From assembly GCA_050013615.1 (NCBI GenBank), contig JBEKEX010000150.1, forward strand, positions 1-6,595: 6,595 nt of DNA. The letters are read 5' to 3'. The position numbers were made by a program, and so were the translations under genes. The notes below the pieces were generated by a model, which was not told where the DNA came from, did no database searches, and saw only the letters and a list, made by a program, of their open reading frames with translations. The stretch comes from JBEKEX01 sp050013615 (lineage in GTDB: Bacteria > Chloroflexota > Anaerolineae > Anaerolineales > Anaerolineaceae). Shown here one piece after another: positions 1 through 6,115 of this stretch (the stretch's first letter is position 1; every line of letters starts with the position of its first letter).

Positions 1-1
1 C

Positions 2-184
2 GTCGATACCACCGGAGCAGGGGATGCTTTTGCTGCCGGTGTGGTGACCGGATATCTGGAAGGAATGGGTTGGGAAGAGTCGGTCAGGTTGGGCAGTGCG
101 GTTGCTGCTATCAAGATCGGTTATTTGGGAGCGCGCAGTGGCTTGCCTGATCGTGAAACAGTAAGAAAATTCTCTTGGAAATGA
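2..184 (+). CDS. PfkB-family (ribokinase-like) sugar kinase, C-terminal fragment
   Basis: Only the last 60 codons are present, because the gene begins upstream of the window. The first visible residues, VDTTGAGDAFAAG, are the PfkB family signature 2. Its GAGD contains the anion hole and the catalytic-base aspartate (eighth visible residue) that activates the sugar hydroxyl for transfer of the ATP gamma-phosphate. The tail, with a small-residue helix followed by LGARSGLP, is the usual C-terminal end of ribokinase, fructokinase and KDG kinase relatives, so the gene ends normally at a TGA. The substrate cannot be told from this fragment. The next gene starts 80 bases downstream on the same strand, so it may belong to the same catabolic operon, although the gap leaves room for a separate promoter. 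The family call is firm; membership of the pathway is inference. Confidence 0.9.
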   Translation, partial: VDTTGAGDAFAAGVVTGYLEGMGWEESVRLGSAVAAIKIGYLGARSGLPDRETVRKFSWK

Positions 185-264
185 CGCGTTATAGGTAATT
201 CTCGAGCGAATATGATTTGGTGAAGAATGCCGGTGATGCGATTACTTGTCAGAGAGGTTGAATT

Positions 265-1305
265 ATGAGAGCTGCTGTAGCAGACAAACCCGGGAAAGTG
301 AAGATCGTGGAATTCCCTGAGCCGTTGGCAGGTGAGGGAGATATTATCGTTGAGCCGCTTGTCTGCGGGGTTTGTTCAACGGATGTAAAAACCGTTCAGA
401 AAGGCGCCAATAACCCCGAGTTCGCATTGGGTCACGAGGTGGCAGGGGTTGTGGTGCAGGCCTCGCCCCAAAGCAAATGGAAGAAGGGGGCACGGGTTAT
501 CGTCGCGCCTTATTTGCCATGCGGAACCTGTTTTTATTGCAGACACAATCAACCGGGATTGTGCGAACACTTATATGAGGTATCCATGAAACCGGGTGGT
601 ATGGCCGAACGCATTTTGGCGGAGGCGCCATTGGCCGAACGCGGTACCTTTGCCATTCCCGATGGTGTGCCAATGGAATTGGCGGCGCTTTCGGAGCCGT
701 TGGGCTGTGTAATCATGGGACTGGAAATTGCCAAATTCAAACCCGGTGATGTGGTGGCGGTGATTGGAGATGGCCCGATGGGGCTGCTGGCAGCCGGCGC
801 GGCGCGCGGCTTTGGTGCCAGCAAGGTCATCGTAGCTGGGATGACCCAACATCGCCTGGATGCGGCTGCACGATATTATGCTGACCATGTAATCGATATC
901 AGCAAAGAAGAATTGCTGCCGGCCGTGCAATTGCTCACCGAAAACCGGGGCGCAGATGTGGTGGTAGTTGCGGTCTCGGCAGGCGAGGCACTGACGACCG
1001 GGATAAGTGTTGTACGGCCGGGCGGGGTGGTATGTGCTTTTGCCGGTGTGCCCGAGGGCACCAAGATCGAGTTGGATGTCCGTAAGCTTCATTATAAACA
1101 GTACTATCTGACCGGCTCTTCCGGCCTGGCACCGGAACATTTTGCCCGCGCCTTGGAATTGTTGAGCTCCCGGCGGGTGGATTTCGGTTCGCTGGTGACG
1201 GCACGATTTCCGTTCGATGACGTCGAAAAGGCTGTCGCTTATGCTGCCGGACGGCAGGGCTTGAAGGCAGTAGTCACATTCGAAAAAACAGGGAGGACAT
1301 TATGA
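265..1305 (+). CDS. Zinc-dependent medium-chain alcohol/polyol dehydrogenase
   Basis: This 346-residue protein has the normal length and layout of the MDR (sorbitol/threonine dehydrogenase-like) family, which oxidises a secondary alcohol to a ketone with NAD(P). The N-terminal GroES-like domain carries the catalytic zinc ligands: C37 within CGVCSTD, H57-E58 in GHEVAG, and E144 in SEPLG. Four structural-zinc cysteines are intact at C86, C89, C92 and C100. The Rossmann domain has GDGPMG at 168-173. At the end of the second beta strand, where NAD-preferring members carry an acidic residue, the sequence reads VIVAGMTQHR with G192, which hints at NADP use or relaxed cofactor choice. The ATG is supported by AGAGAGGT seven bases upstream. 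The stop overlaps the aldolase start (ATGA), so the two are probably translationally coupled. In context it would make the ketose that is then phosphorylated and cleaved. The substrate is unknown. Confidence 0.93.
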   Translation: MRAAVADKPGKVKIVEFPEPLAGEGDIIVEPLVCGVCSTDVKTVQKGANNPEFALGHEVAGVVVQASPQSKWKKGARVIVAPYLPCGTCFYCRHNQPGLCEHLYEVSMKPGGMAERILAEAPLAERGTFAIPDGVPMELAALSEPLGCVIMGLEIAKFKPGDVVAVIGDGPMGLLAAGAARGFGASKVIVAGMTQHRLDAAARYYADHVIDISKEELLPAVQLLTENRGADVVVVAVSAGEALTTGISVVRPGGVVCAFAGVPEGTKIELDVRKLHYKQYYLTGSSGLAPEHFARALELLSSRRVDFGSLVTARFPFDDVEKAVAYAAGRQGLKAVVTFEKTGRTL

Positions 1306-2084
1306 AGGAATTGAGATTACGACGTTTGTTTGCGGCCGACCATCGGTCGGTTATCGTGGCTTTCGACCATGCGGGTTTTATGGGCCCCATGCAGGGCCTG
1401 GAGGATCCGGGGAAGCTGATCGATGCTTTGGCTTCCAGCGGTGCCGATGCCGTGTTGACGACCCTGGGGGTTGCCCGTCGCTTTGGTGACCGACTCGGAA
1501 AGATGGGACTGATTTTGCGGGTGGATGGTGGCTCGTCGATGCGCAGCCCTGTCCAGGGGACGCTGAGTAATCAATTTTCGATCGAGGATGCCTGCAGGTT
1601 GGGGGCCGATGCGGTCATTTGCATGGGCATGATCGGGTATCCCGAGGAGCCTTCATCCTTACACAACCTGGCGATGCTCTCTTCGCAGTCGGAAGTGTGG
1701 GGCATACCGCTGATTGCCGAGATGCTGGTGCAGGGCAAGGATGGCCAACCGGCCACGGCCAAAGATGTGGGCTTTGCCATGCGCATTGGCGTGGAATTAG
1801 GCGCTGATCTGGTTAAGGCATCTTATGCCCGGCCTCAGGAAGAATTTCGGACAGCGTTGCAAACGTGTTATCGCCCGGTGGTGGTATTGGGTGGTGAGAA
1901 AACCAAGAATGAGGAAGAATTATTGACCTCGGTCTCCGAGGCACTCGCTGCGGGCGCAAGTGGCGTGGCCATCGGCCGCAACGTTTGGCAACATTCCGAC
2001 CCGGCCGGCGTGTGCCGCGCCTTGGTTGCTTTGGTGCATGGCAAAGCCACGGTGCCACAGGCATTGAAGGAATTGAAACGGTGA
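1302..2084 (+). CDS. Class I (Schiff-base) aldolase, DhnA/LsrF/FbaB type
   Basis: This 260-residue protein is a TIM-barrel aldolase of the DeoC/LacD superfamily, close in form to DhnA-type fructose-bisphosphate aldolase and LsrF. Visible landmarks in order are AFDHAGFMGP (20-29), whose Asp-His pair is typical; VDGGSS (74-79); IPLIAEM (135-141); LVKASYA (170-176), with K172 the likely Schiff-base lysine; VVLGGEK (194-200); and GVAIGRNVWQ (221-230), the phosphate-binding end of the barrel. These enzymes cleave a phosphorylated ketose or acyl sugar to a three-carbon phosphate and an aldehyde, or perform a related carbon-carbon transfer. The start is set by GGGAGG five bases upstream and by the 4-base overlap with the dehydrogenase. 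It overlaps the following kinase by 4 bases (GTGA). The exact substrate is not readable: a ketose phosphate made by the neighbouring kinases is likely by context, and an AI-2-type substrate is the main alternative. Confidence 0.88.
   Translation: MKELRLRRLFAADHRSVIVAFDHAGFMGPMQGLEDPGKLIDALASSGADAVLTTLGVARRFGDRLGKMGLILRVDGGSSMRSPVQGTLSNQFSIEDACRLGADAVICMGMIGYPEEPSSLHNLAMLSSQSEVWGIPLIAEMLVQGKDGQPATAKDVGFAMRIGVELGADLVKASYARPQEEFRTALQTCYRPVVVLGGEKTKNEEELLTSVSEALAAGASGVAIGRNVWQHSDPAGVCRALVALVHGKATVPQALKELKR
2067..2071 (+). promoter_or_regulatory. Ribosome binding site that fixes the FGGY kinase start
   Basis: AAGGA lies nine bases before the GTG at 2081, inside the end of the aldolase gene. The open frame extends back to a TTG at 1985, but the 32 extra residues are the aldolase coding sequence read in another frame and do not resemble a kinase N-terminus. 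The GTG start puts the phosphate-binding GLDIGTSS motif at residues 7-14, as in other FGGY kinases. Confidence 0.6.
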
Positions 2085-3574
2085 AACAAAATTTTTGCGG
2101 GCTAGATATTGGCACGAGCAGCGTCAAAGCAGGGCTGTTTGATATAGACGGTCACTTGTTGGCCAACGCGGCTGTTCCCATCCCACTGTACAGCCCCTTC
2201 GAGGGTTGGGCGGAACAAGACCCAAAAGACTGGTGGTCGGCTGCTTGCCAAGCTCTCAAGCAAGTGATGGAGAAAGCCGGTTCGAGCGAGGTGGTCGCAT
2301 TGGGCCTCAGCGGCCAATGTCCTGGTCACGTGTTAGTGGATCGTGACGGCAAGTCGCTTGGCCGTGCGATAATCTGGCGTGACCAGCGATCGCAGCAAGA
2401 GGCCCACTGGCTGGCCGAATCGATACCGGCCGATAAGGCGCGTGCCTGGGCTGGGTCCGATTTCCTGGGCGAGGCGACCATGCCGCCGGCGCGCTTGTTA
2501 TGGTTGAAAACACACGCCGCTGCAGAGTTGAAGCAATCTACTGCCATCTTGCAGCCCAAGGATTTTATCGGCTTGCAGTTGACCGGCGTAGCGGCCACCG
2601 ATGGGAACAGTGCTTATTGCCTGTATAACCCTCAGACGGGGCGCTACGAGGCAGATTATTTTGCCGCCTTGGGGGTGCCGGTCGAATTGATGCCGCAGGT
2701 CTTGCAGCCTGTGGGCGTGTTGGGCAAGGTTACCCGAGCGGCTGCCCAGGCGACCGGTCTGCCTGAAGGCGTCACCGTGGTCTGCGGGACGATCGATGCT
2801 TATTGCGATAACCTGGCCGGCGGTGCCATCATCCCCGGTTGTGCCGTGGACGTAGCAGGCACGTCAGAAATCGTCTCGCTAGGTGTCGCCAAGGCTGGCG
2901 AAGGCGGTGGTGTTTACATGGCAGCTATAGGTGAAGCCGGACGTTTTCTGTGCGGCCCCACCCAAGCCGGTTGCGATACATTGCGCTGGCTGTCGCAGGG
3001 GTTTTACCCTGAATTTGACGGGCGTGTGGATTTCGCTAAGCTCGAGCAGGATGCCTCGACGGTTCCTGCCGGCAGCGAAGGGCTGGTATTCCTGCCTTAC
3101 TTGAATGGCGAACGGGCGCCCATTTGGGATTCACAGGTTCGCGGTGGTTTTGTGGGACTTACATTGGCCCATAACCGTGCGTATTGCACGCGTGCTGTAT
3201 ATGAAGGCATTGGGTTTGCGGTACGACACATCCTGGAGGCATGCGAAGAGGTCAGTGGGGCGAAGGCAAAGTCGTTGACCGTCTGCGGAGGAGGATCGAA
3301 CAGTACTTTTTGGAATCAGATCAAGGCCGATATTTTGCAGCGCCCGGTTGCAGCGATGGAGGTGAGCCAAACTGGTTGTTTAGGAGCGGCTATGCTGGCG
3401 AGCGTGGGAGCGGGTGCATACCCGGACCTGGCGGCTGCCAATGGAAAGATGATGCGCTTGAAGCCGGCGCTTCAACCCAACCCCGACAATGCGGATAAAT
3501 ATGAACGCGCTTATCGGCGTTATCGTGCCTTGTACCCAGCACTTAAACCTGTGTTTCAGACCGATGCAGGTTAG
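2081..3574 (+). CDS. FGGY-family carbohydrate kinase (xylulokinase-like)
   Basis: From the GTG start this is a 497-residue two-domain kinase of normal FGGY length, which phosphorylates a sugar or polyol with ATP. The first domain opens with GLDIGTSSVKAG (7-18), the phosphate-binding loop, followed by GWAEQDPKDWW (42-52), GLSGQCPGH (75-83), IIWRDQRS (97-104) and KDFIG (160-164). The likely catalytic base is D239 in GTIDAYCDN. The second domain shows VAGTSE (259-264), a long FGGY signature region with LPYLNGERAPIWD, and the nucleotide-binding CGGGSNSTFW (402-411). In xylulokinases the loop near residue 79 is typically SGQMHG with the Met-His touching the sugar; here it is SGQCPG, so xylulose is not a safe call. 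The gene overlaps the aldolase stop (GTGA), suggesting coupled translation and that the kinase product feeds that aldolase. Family is confident; substrate is open. Confidence 0.92.
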   Translation: MKQNFCGLDIGTSSVKAGLFDIDGHLLANAAVPIPLYSPFEGWAEQDPKDWWSAACQALKQVMEKAGSSEVVALGLSGQCPGHVLVDRDGKSLGRAIIWRDQRSQQEAHWLAESIPADKARAWAGSDFLGEATMPPARLLWLKTHAAAELKQSTAILQPKDFIGLQLTGVAATDGNSAYCLYNPQTGRYEADYFAALGVPVELMPQVLQPVGVLGKVTRAAAQATGLPEGVTVVCGTIDAYCDNLAGGAIIPGCAVDVAGTSEIVSLGVAKAGEGGGVYMAAIGEAGRFLCGPTQAGCDTLRWLSQGFYPEFDGRVDFAKLEQDASTVPAGSEGLVFLPYLNGERAPIWDSQVRGGFVGLTLAHNRAYCTRAVYEGIGFAVRHILEACEEVSGAKAKSLTVCGGGSNSTFWNQIKADILQRPVAAMEVSQTGCLGAAMLASVGAGAYPDLAAANGKMMRLKPALQPNPDNADKYERAYRRYRALYPALKPVFQTDAG

Positions 3575-3580
3575 AGGAAT

Positions 3581-3586
3581 AAAGGA
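3581..3586 (+). promoter_or_regulatory. Ribosome binding site that fixes the SorC regulator start
   Basis: AAAGGA lies eight bases before the ATG at 3595. A TTG two codons earlier, at 3589, is also in frame but sits only two bases after this site, too close to be used, so the ATG is preferred. Confidence 0.65.
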
Positions 3587-3594
3587 TTTTGCTT

Positions 3595-4554
3595 ATGCAG
3601 AACCGAGAGGATTTGCAACTGATGGTGCAGATAGCCCGCCTTTATTATGAGAGCGAGCAGACCCAGCAGCAGATTGCCCGCAGATTGCAGATTACACGGC
3701 AAAAGGTTTCACGCTTGTTGAGCGAAGCGCGTGCTGAGGGGGTGGTGCGCATCTCGATCTATGACCCCACTCCCAGCGATCCTCAGTTAAGTGATGCTGT
3801 GTGCAAGGCTTTCCATCTGCATCATGTGGTTTTGACATCCAGTGAGGGATTGGATAACGGCCAATTGCGTTCGCACCTGGGTATGGCGGCTGCCGAATTC
3901 CTGCCACAGATGTTTGCCGATAACCAAGCAGTCGGGATTGGTTGGGGACGAACCTTATTCTACGTAATCAATTCATTATCCAAAATTAAGCAGGCTCGCA
4001 TCCATGTAGTACCGTTGATCGGCGGTATTGGGGATATGGCGCCTTTCTTCCAAGTTAATGACCTGGCACGCGGGCTGGCCGATGCCTTCGGAGGTACATT
4101 CCGCAATATCTATGCACCGGCTTTTACTCCTGACCAGGCGACTTGGTCCGGTTTGGTCAAATCACAAGAGATCAGTGCGGTGATCGAATCGTGGGATCAT
4201 CTACAATGCGCTGTGATTGGTGTGGGCCACGTCGAATTTCAACAAATGTCTTCCATGTTTTTTGCTGATCATATTTCTCCGGGAAACCTGGCAAAACTTG
4301 AGTCGCTGGGAGCGGTTGGTGATATTTTGGGACAGTTCTATAATTTTAATGGTGATCCGGTTGAAATCAAAGCTGGCGTGATAGGTGTTAGCCTGGAACA
4401 ATTGCGAGCCATTCCCGAGGTAATAGCAATTGCCGGTGGATTGGAAAAGGTTAGAGCCTTGCTCGGAGCATTACGGGGTGGCTATATTAAAACGCTGGTA
4501 ACGGACACTGCAACTGCCCGGGCAGTGTTACTGGAAAACAAGGGAAGGAGGTGA
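3595..4554 (+). CDS. SorC/DeoR-type sugar-responsive transcriptional regulator
   Basis: From the ATG at 3595 this is a 319-residue regulator with the full two-domain form of the SorC family (relatives include LsrR, DeoR of Bacillus and CggR). Residues about 15-45 form the helix-turn-helix: ARLYYESEQTQQQIA, then a recognition helix TRQKVSRLLSEA. The remainder is the sugar-phosphate-isomerase-like effector domain, with GIGWGRT (114-120), VVPLIGG (138-144), GVGHV (209-213), AIAGG (278-282) and the usual C-terminal ALRGGYIKTLVTDTATARAVL (292-312). Members of this family bind phosphorylated sugars and control nearby catabolic genes, mostly as repressors. The gene begins 20 bases after the FGGY kinase and is probably the last gene of that operon, so it likely senses a pathway intermediate. 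Its operator is not proven: the operon promoter lies outside the window, and the paired palindromes just downstream (4577-4607) are a candidate. Confidence 0.92.
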   Translation: MQNREDLQLMVQIARLYYESEQTQQQIARRLQITRQKVSRLLSEARAEGVVRISIYDPTPSDPQLSDAVCKAFHLHHVVLTSSEGLDNGQLRSHLGMAAAEFLPQMFADNQAVGIGWGRTLFYVINSLSKIKQARIHVVPLIGGIGDMAPFFQVNDLARGLADAFGGTFRNIYAPAFTPDQATWSGLVKSQEISAVIESWDHLQCAVIGVGHVEFQQMSSMFFADHISPGNLAKLESLGAVGDILGQFYNFNGDPVEIKAGVIGVSLEQLRAIPEVIAIAGGLEKVRALLGALRGGYIKTLVTDTATARAVLLENKGRR

Positions 4555-4576
4555 TTGTCGAACATAGTTGTGAAGG

Positions 4577-4607
4577 GTTGGCAACCATCAGGAATTGGGT
4601 TGACAAC
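4577..4607. promoter_or_regulatory. Paired palindromic sites GTTGnCAAC, candidate operator
   Basis: GTTGGCAAC (4577-4585) and GTTGACAAC (4599-4607) are each perfect 4+1+4 palindromes differing only at the centre base. Their centres, 4581 and 4603, are 22 bases apart, about two helical turns, so two dimers could sit on the same DNA face. Read together they also form a 10-base inverted repeat with one mismatch (4577-4586 and 4598-4607) around an 11-base spacer. The second copy contains the perfect -35 hexamer TTGACA. The pair lies between the SorC regulator and the lipoprotein gene. The symmetry is seen directly; the operator role and which regulator binds are inference. No T-run follows, so it does not look like a terminator. 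Confidence 0.5.
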
Positions 4608-4643
4608 TAATCTTGATGATGTTCGTTCATTCTTGCATAAAAT
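4600..4643 (+). promoter_or_regulatory. Putative promoter for the lipoprotein/ECF module
   Basis: A perfect -35-like TTGACA occurs at 4600-4605, but the best hexamer near 17-19 bases downstream (around 4623-4630) is poor. An alternative pair is TTGATG (4613-4618) with CATAAA (4636-4641) at a 17-base spacer, four of six matches each; the overlapping TAAAAT (4638-4643) matches five of six with a 19-base spacer. Either would give a short leader before the lipoprotein ATG at 4676. This is the most promoter-like stretch in the window, but the exact elements are uncertain. Confidence 0.35.
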
Positions 4644-4663
4644 TGGTTCGTAAAACGAAAAAC

Positions 4664-4670
4664 GGAGGAG
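4664..4670 (+). promoter_or_regulatory. Ribosome binding site that fixes the lipoprotein start
   Basis: GGAGGAG ends five bases before the ATG at 4676. An in-frame ATG exists at 4613 but would add 21 residues ahead of a perfectly placed signal peptide and has no comparable site, so the ATG at 4676 is taken as the start. Confidence 0.75.
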
Positions 4671-4675
4671 TAAAA

Positions 4676-5173
4676 ATGAAAAAGAGCATTCTGGTTTTGA
4701 TCGTCGTCGCAATGCTGATCGTGCCGTTAGCGGCATGCGGCAGTAAGACAGCTGCAGTCGGAACCGCATTGGTCACCGTGAGCGGCAAGATCCAGAATAA
4801 GAACAGCGGTGATACCTATGTTCTGGACCAGGCAGCTTTCGATGCTAATTCCGTCGAGAAGCCCTATTCTGATCCCTGGATGAAAGATGTCAAGACCTAT
4901 AAAGGAATTTTGTTATCGGAATTCATCACCCTGGTGAACCCCACCAGCGATGCCACCACCATCAGCCTGATCGCAACCGATGGCAAATCTCTTGATATCC
5001 CGATCGCCGATGCCCAGAAGTATGACATCATGCTTTCCCGCTGGTCAGATGGCACTACAGCATTGGATACTTCAACGGGCGGCCCTGTGAAAGTTGCCTT
5101 CCCTGATGCAGCCAAAACCACTTATACCGATGATCAATGGATGTGGTGGATCGTCAAGATCGACGTCAAGTAA
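4676..5173 (+). CDS. Small lipoprotein with a molybdopterin-oxidoreductase-like domain
   Basis: This 165-residue protein begins with a lipoprotein signal peptide: MKKS, a hydrophobic stretch (5-18) and the lipobox LAAC, with C21 the predicted lipidated residue. It should be anchored on the outer face of the cytoplasmic membrane. The mature part (about 30-165) follows the pattern of the sulfite-oxidase-type molybdopterin-binding domain: TYKGILLSEFI (74-84), ATDGKSLDIPIADA (100-113), GGPVKVAFP (135-143) and the closing WMWWIVKIDV (155-164). C21 is the only cysteine, so the Mo-ligating cysteine of true sulfite oxidases is missing and catalysis of that type is unlikely. It is also much shorter than those enzymes. 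It precedes two ECF transporter ATPase genes by 90 bases, so an extracytoplasmic ligand-capture or accessory role for the transporter is plausible. The lipoprotein call is strong; the domain call rests on remembered motif patterns; the role is inference. Confidence 0.8.
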   Translation: MKKSILVLIVVAMLIVPLAACGSKTAAVGTALVTVSGKIQNKNSGDTYVLDQAAFDANSVEKPYSDPWMKDVKTYKGILLSEFITLVNPTSDATTISLIATDGKSLDIPIADAQKYDIMLSRWSDGTTALDTSTGGPVKVAFPDAAKTTYTDDQWMWWIVKIDVK

Positions 5174-5204
5174 CCCATTAATTCAGATCGGTTAATTACG
5201 ACGT

Positions 5205-5249
5205 AAGGGAATGGGCTGAGGGTCGTTATTGGCCTGAAGCCCATCCCTT
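5205..5249 (+). other. Imperfect RNA hairpin ahead of the ECF ATPase gene
   Basis: The arms at 5205-5217 and 5238-5249 pair over 12 base pairs, mostly GC, with one bulged A at 5210 and a 20-base loop that could add three inner pairs. It lies between the lipoprotein stop and the next ribosome binding site (AAGAGGT, 5251-5257), which begins two bases after the stem. No U-tract follows, so it is not a typical intrinsic terminator. It could protect the 3' end of the lipoprotein message, attenuate transcription, or affect translation of the ATPase. It matches no riboswitch I recognise. Confidence 0.55.
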
Positions 5250-5263
5250 CAAGAGGTATTGCA

Positions 5264-6115
5264 ATGCAACCAATTGTCGAACTGCACAATGTAACTTATT
5301 CCTACCCGAATACAGAGAAGCCGGCGCTGAAAGATATTAGTTTTAGTATCGAAGCAGGCAAATTTGTAGCGGTGATCGGACCGACTGGCGCGGGTAAATC
5401 CACTCTTTGTTATTGTTTCAATGGTGCAGTGCCACGTTTGTTTTCCGGTGATATGCAGGGGCAGGTGATCGTCTCTGGGTGCGACACTTATGAAAATGAA
5501 ATCCCGGTGTTGGCTCAGCATGTCGGCTTGGTGGTTCAAAATGCCCGTTCACAGCTTTTCAATGTTACCGTACGTGAGGAAGTGGCGTTCGGTTGTGAAA
5601 ATCTTGGTTTACCGCGCGAGGAGATTCGCCGAAGGCTTCAAGAGGCATTGGCCTTTGTCGGGCTGAGTGATTTTGAGGACCGCGAGCCCACGGCGCTTTC
5701 TGGCGGACAGCAACAGCGCGTGGCAATTGCCTGCGTATTGGCGATGGAACCGGAAGTGTTGGTGTTGGATGAGCCGACCTCCGAGCTGGATCCGATAGGT
5801 TCTGAGCAAGTGATGGAAGTCATTGCCCGATTGAATCGCGATCTGGGCAAGACAGTCATTCTGGTGACCCACGATATGGATTTCGTCACGCGCTATGCCG
5901 ATCGTGTGCTGGTCTTAAGCGACGGCTCGCTGGTGGAAGATGGCTCACCCCGTGAGATCTTTTCTCAAGCAGACCTACTGAAGAAAATTCGCATCCGTCC
6001 GCCGCAAGTAAGTGAAATAGCTCTGCGGCTGCGCGAATGTGGTATTCCGATTACCAGTATTCCAATTACTCTTGAAGAGGCCGCTCGAGACCTGGAGAGG
6101 TTGCACAATGGCTGA
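5264..6115 (+). CDS. ecfA1: ECF transporter ATP-binding subunit (first ATPase)
   Basis: This 283-residue protein is a complete ABC ATPase of the energy-coupling factor type, a cytoplasmic motor subunit that drives vitamin or metal uptake with EcfT and an S component. Motifs in order are Walker A GPTGAGKST (39-47), Q-loop Q92 in VVQNARSQLF, the canonical signature LSGGQQQR (145-152), Walker B VLVLDEP (165-171) with catalytic E170, D-loop ELD (174-176), and switch histidine H203 in VTHDMD. The Q-loop region ending in SQLF and the C-terminal extension beyond about residue 230 fit the EcfA/CbiO group rather than classical importers. The ATG at 5264 has AAGAGGT six bases upstream. The gene overlaps the next ATPase by 8 bases, so the two are probably coupled and form a heterodimer. 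The transported substrate cannot be deduced from ATPases, and no S component is in the window. Confidence 0.93.
   Translation: MQPIVELHNVTYSYPNTEKPALKDISFSIEAGKFVAVIGPTGAGKSTLCYCFNGAVPRLFSGDMQGQVIVSGCDTYENEIPVLAQHVGLVVQNARSQLFNVTVREEVAFGCENLGLPREEIRRRLQEALAFVGLSDFEDREPTALSGGQQQRVAIACVLAMEPEVLVLDEPTSELDPIGSEQVMEVIARLNRDLGKTVILVTHDMDFVTRYADRVLVLSDGSLVEDGSPREIFSQADLLKKIRIRPPQVSEIALRLRECGIPITSIPITLEEAARDLERLHNG

Noticed and set aside
211..216. TATGAT, a -10-like hexamer upstream of the dehydrogenase
   Set aside because: It matches five of six positions, but no credible -35 lies 16-18 bases upstream, so a promoter is not claimed. The 80-base gap (185-264) otherwise shows only the dehydrogenase ribosome binding site.
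571..1140. 189-residue open frame on the minus strand
   Set aside because: It lies wholly inside the well-supported dehydrogenase gene and shows no recognisable motif; it is a shadow frame.
1985..2080. Longer N-terminus for the FGGY kinase from a TTG
   Set aside because: The extra 32 residues are aldolase coding sequence in another frame. The GTG at 2081 has a ribosome binding site and gives a normal family N-terminus.
4647..4659. Small inverted repeat TTCGT-AAA-ACGAA in the lipoprotein leader
   Set aside because: Five-base arms in AT-rich sequence with a three-base loop are easily expected by chance; there is no second copy or conservation to support a role.
4482..4769. 95-residue open frame on the minus strand across the regulator/lipoprotein gap
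   Set aside because: It overlaps two confident plus-strand genes, has a low-complexity Ser/Leu/Arg composition, and runs against the promoter-like and operator-like signals.
5178..5198. Repeated TTAATT pair after the lipoprotein stop
   Set aside because: The five AT pairs around a ten-base loop are too weak to argue for a structure, and the motif is common by chance.
5205..5249. Intrinsic terminator after the lipoprotein gene
   Set aside because: The stem is strong but is followed by a ribosome binding site and mixed sequence, not a T-run.
5205..5250. Possible TPP riboswitch, because GGCTGAG and CCTGA occur near the ECF gene
   Set aside because: The fragments are not in the THI-box order or spacing, and both fall in the loop or arms of one simple hairpin. 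The other conserved helices are absent.
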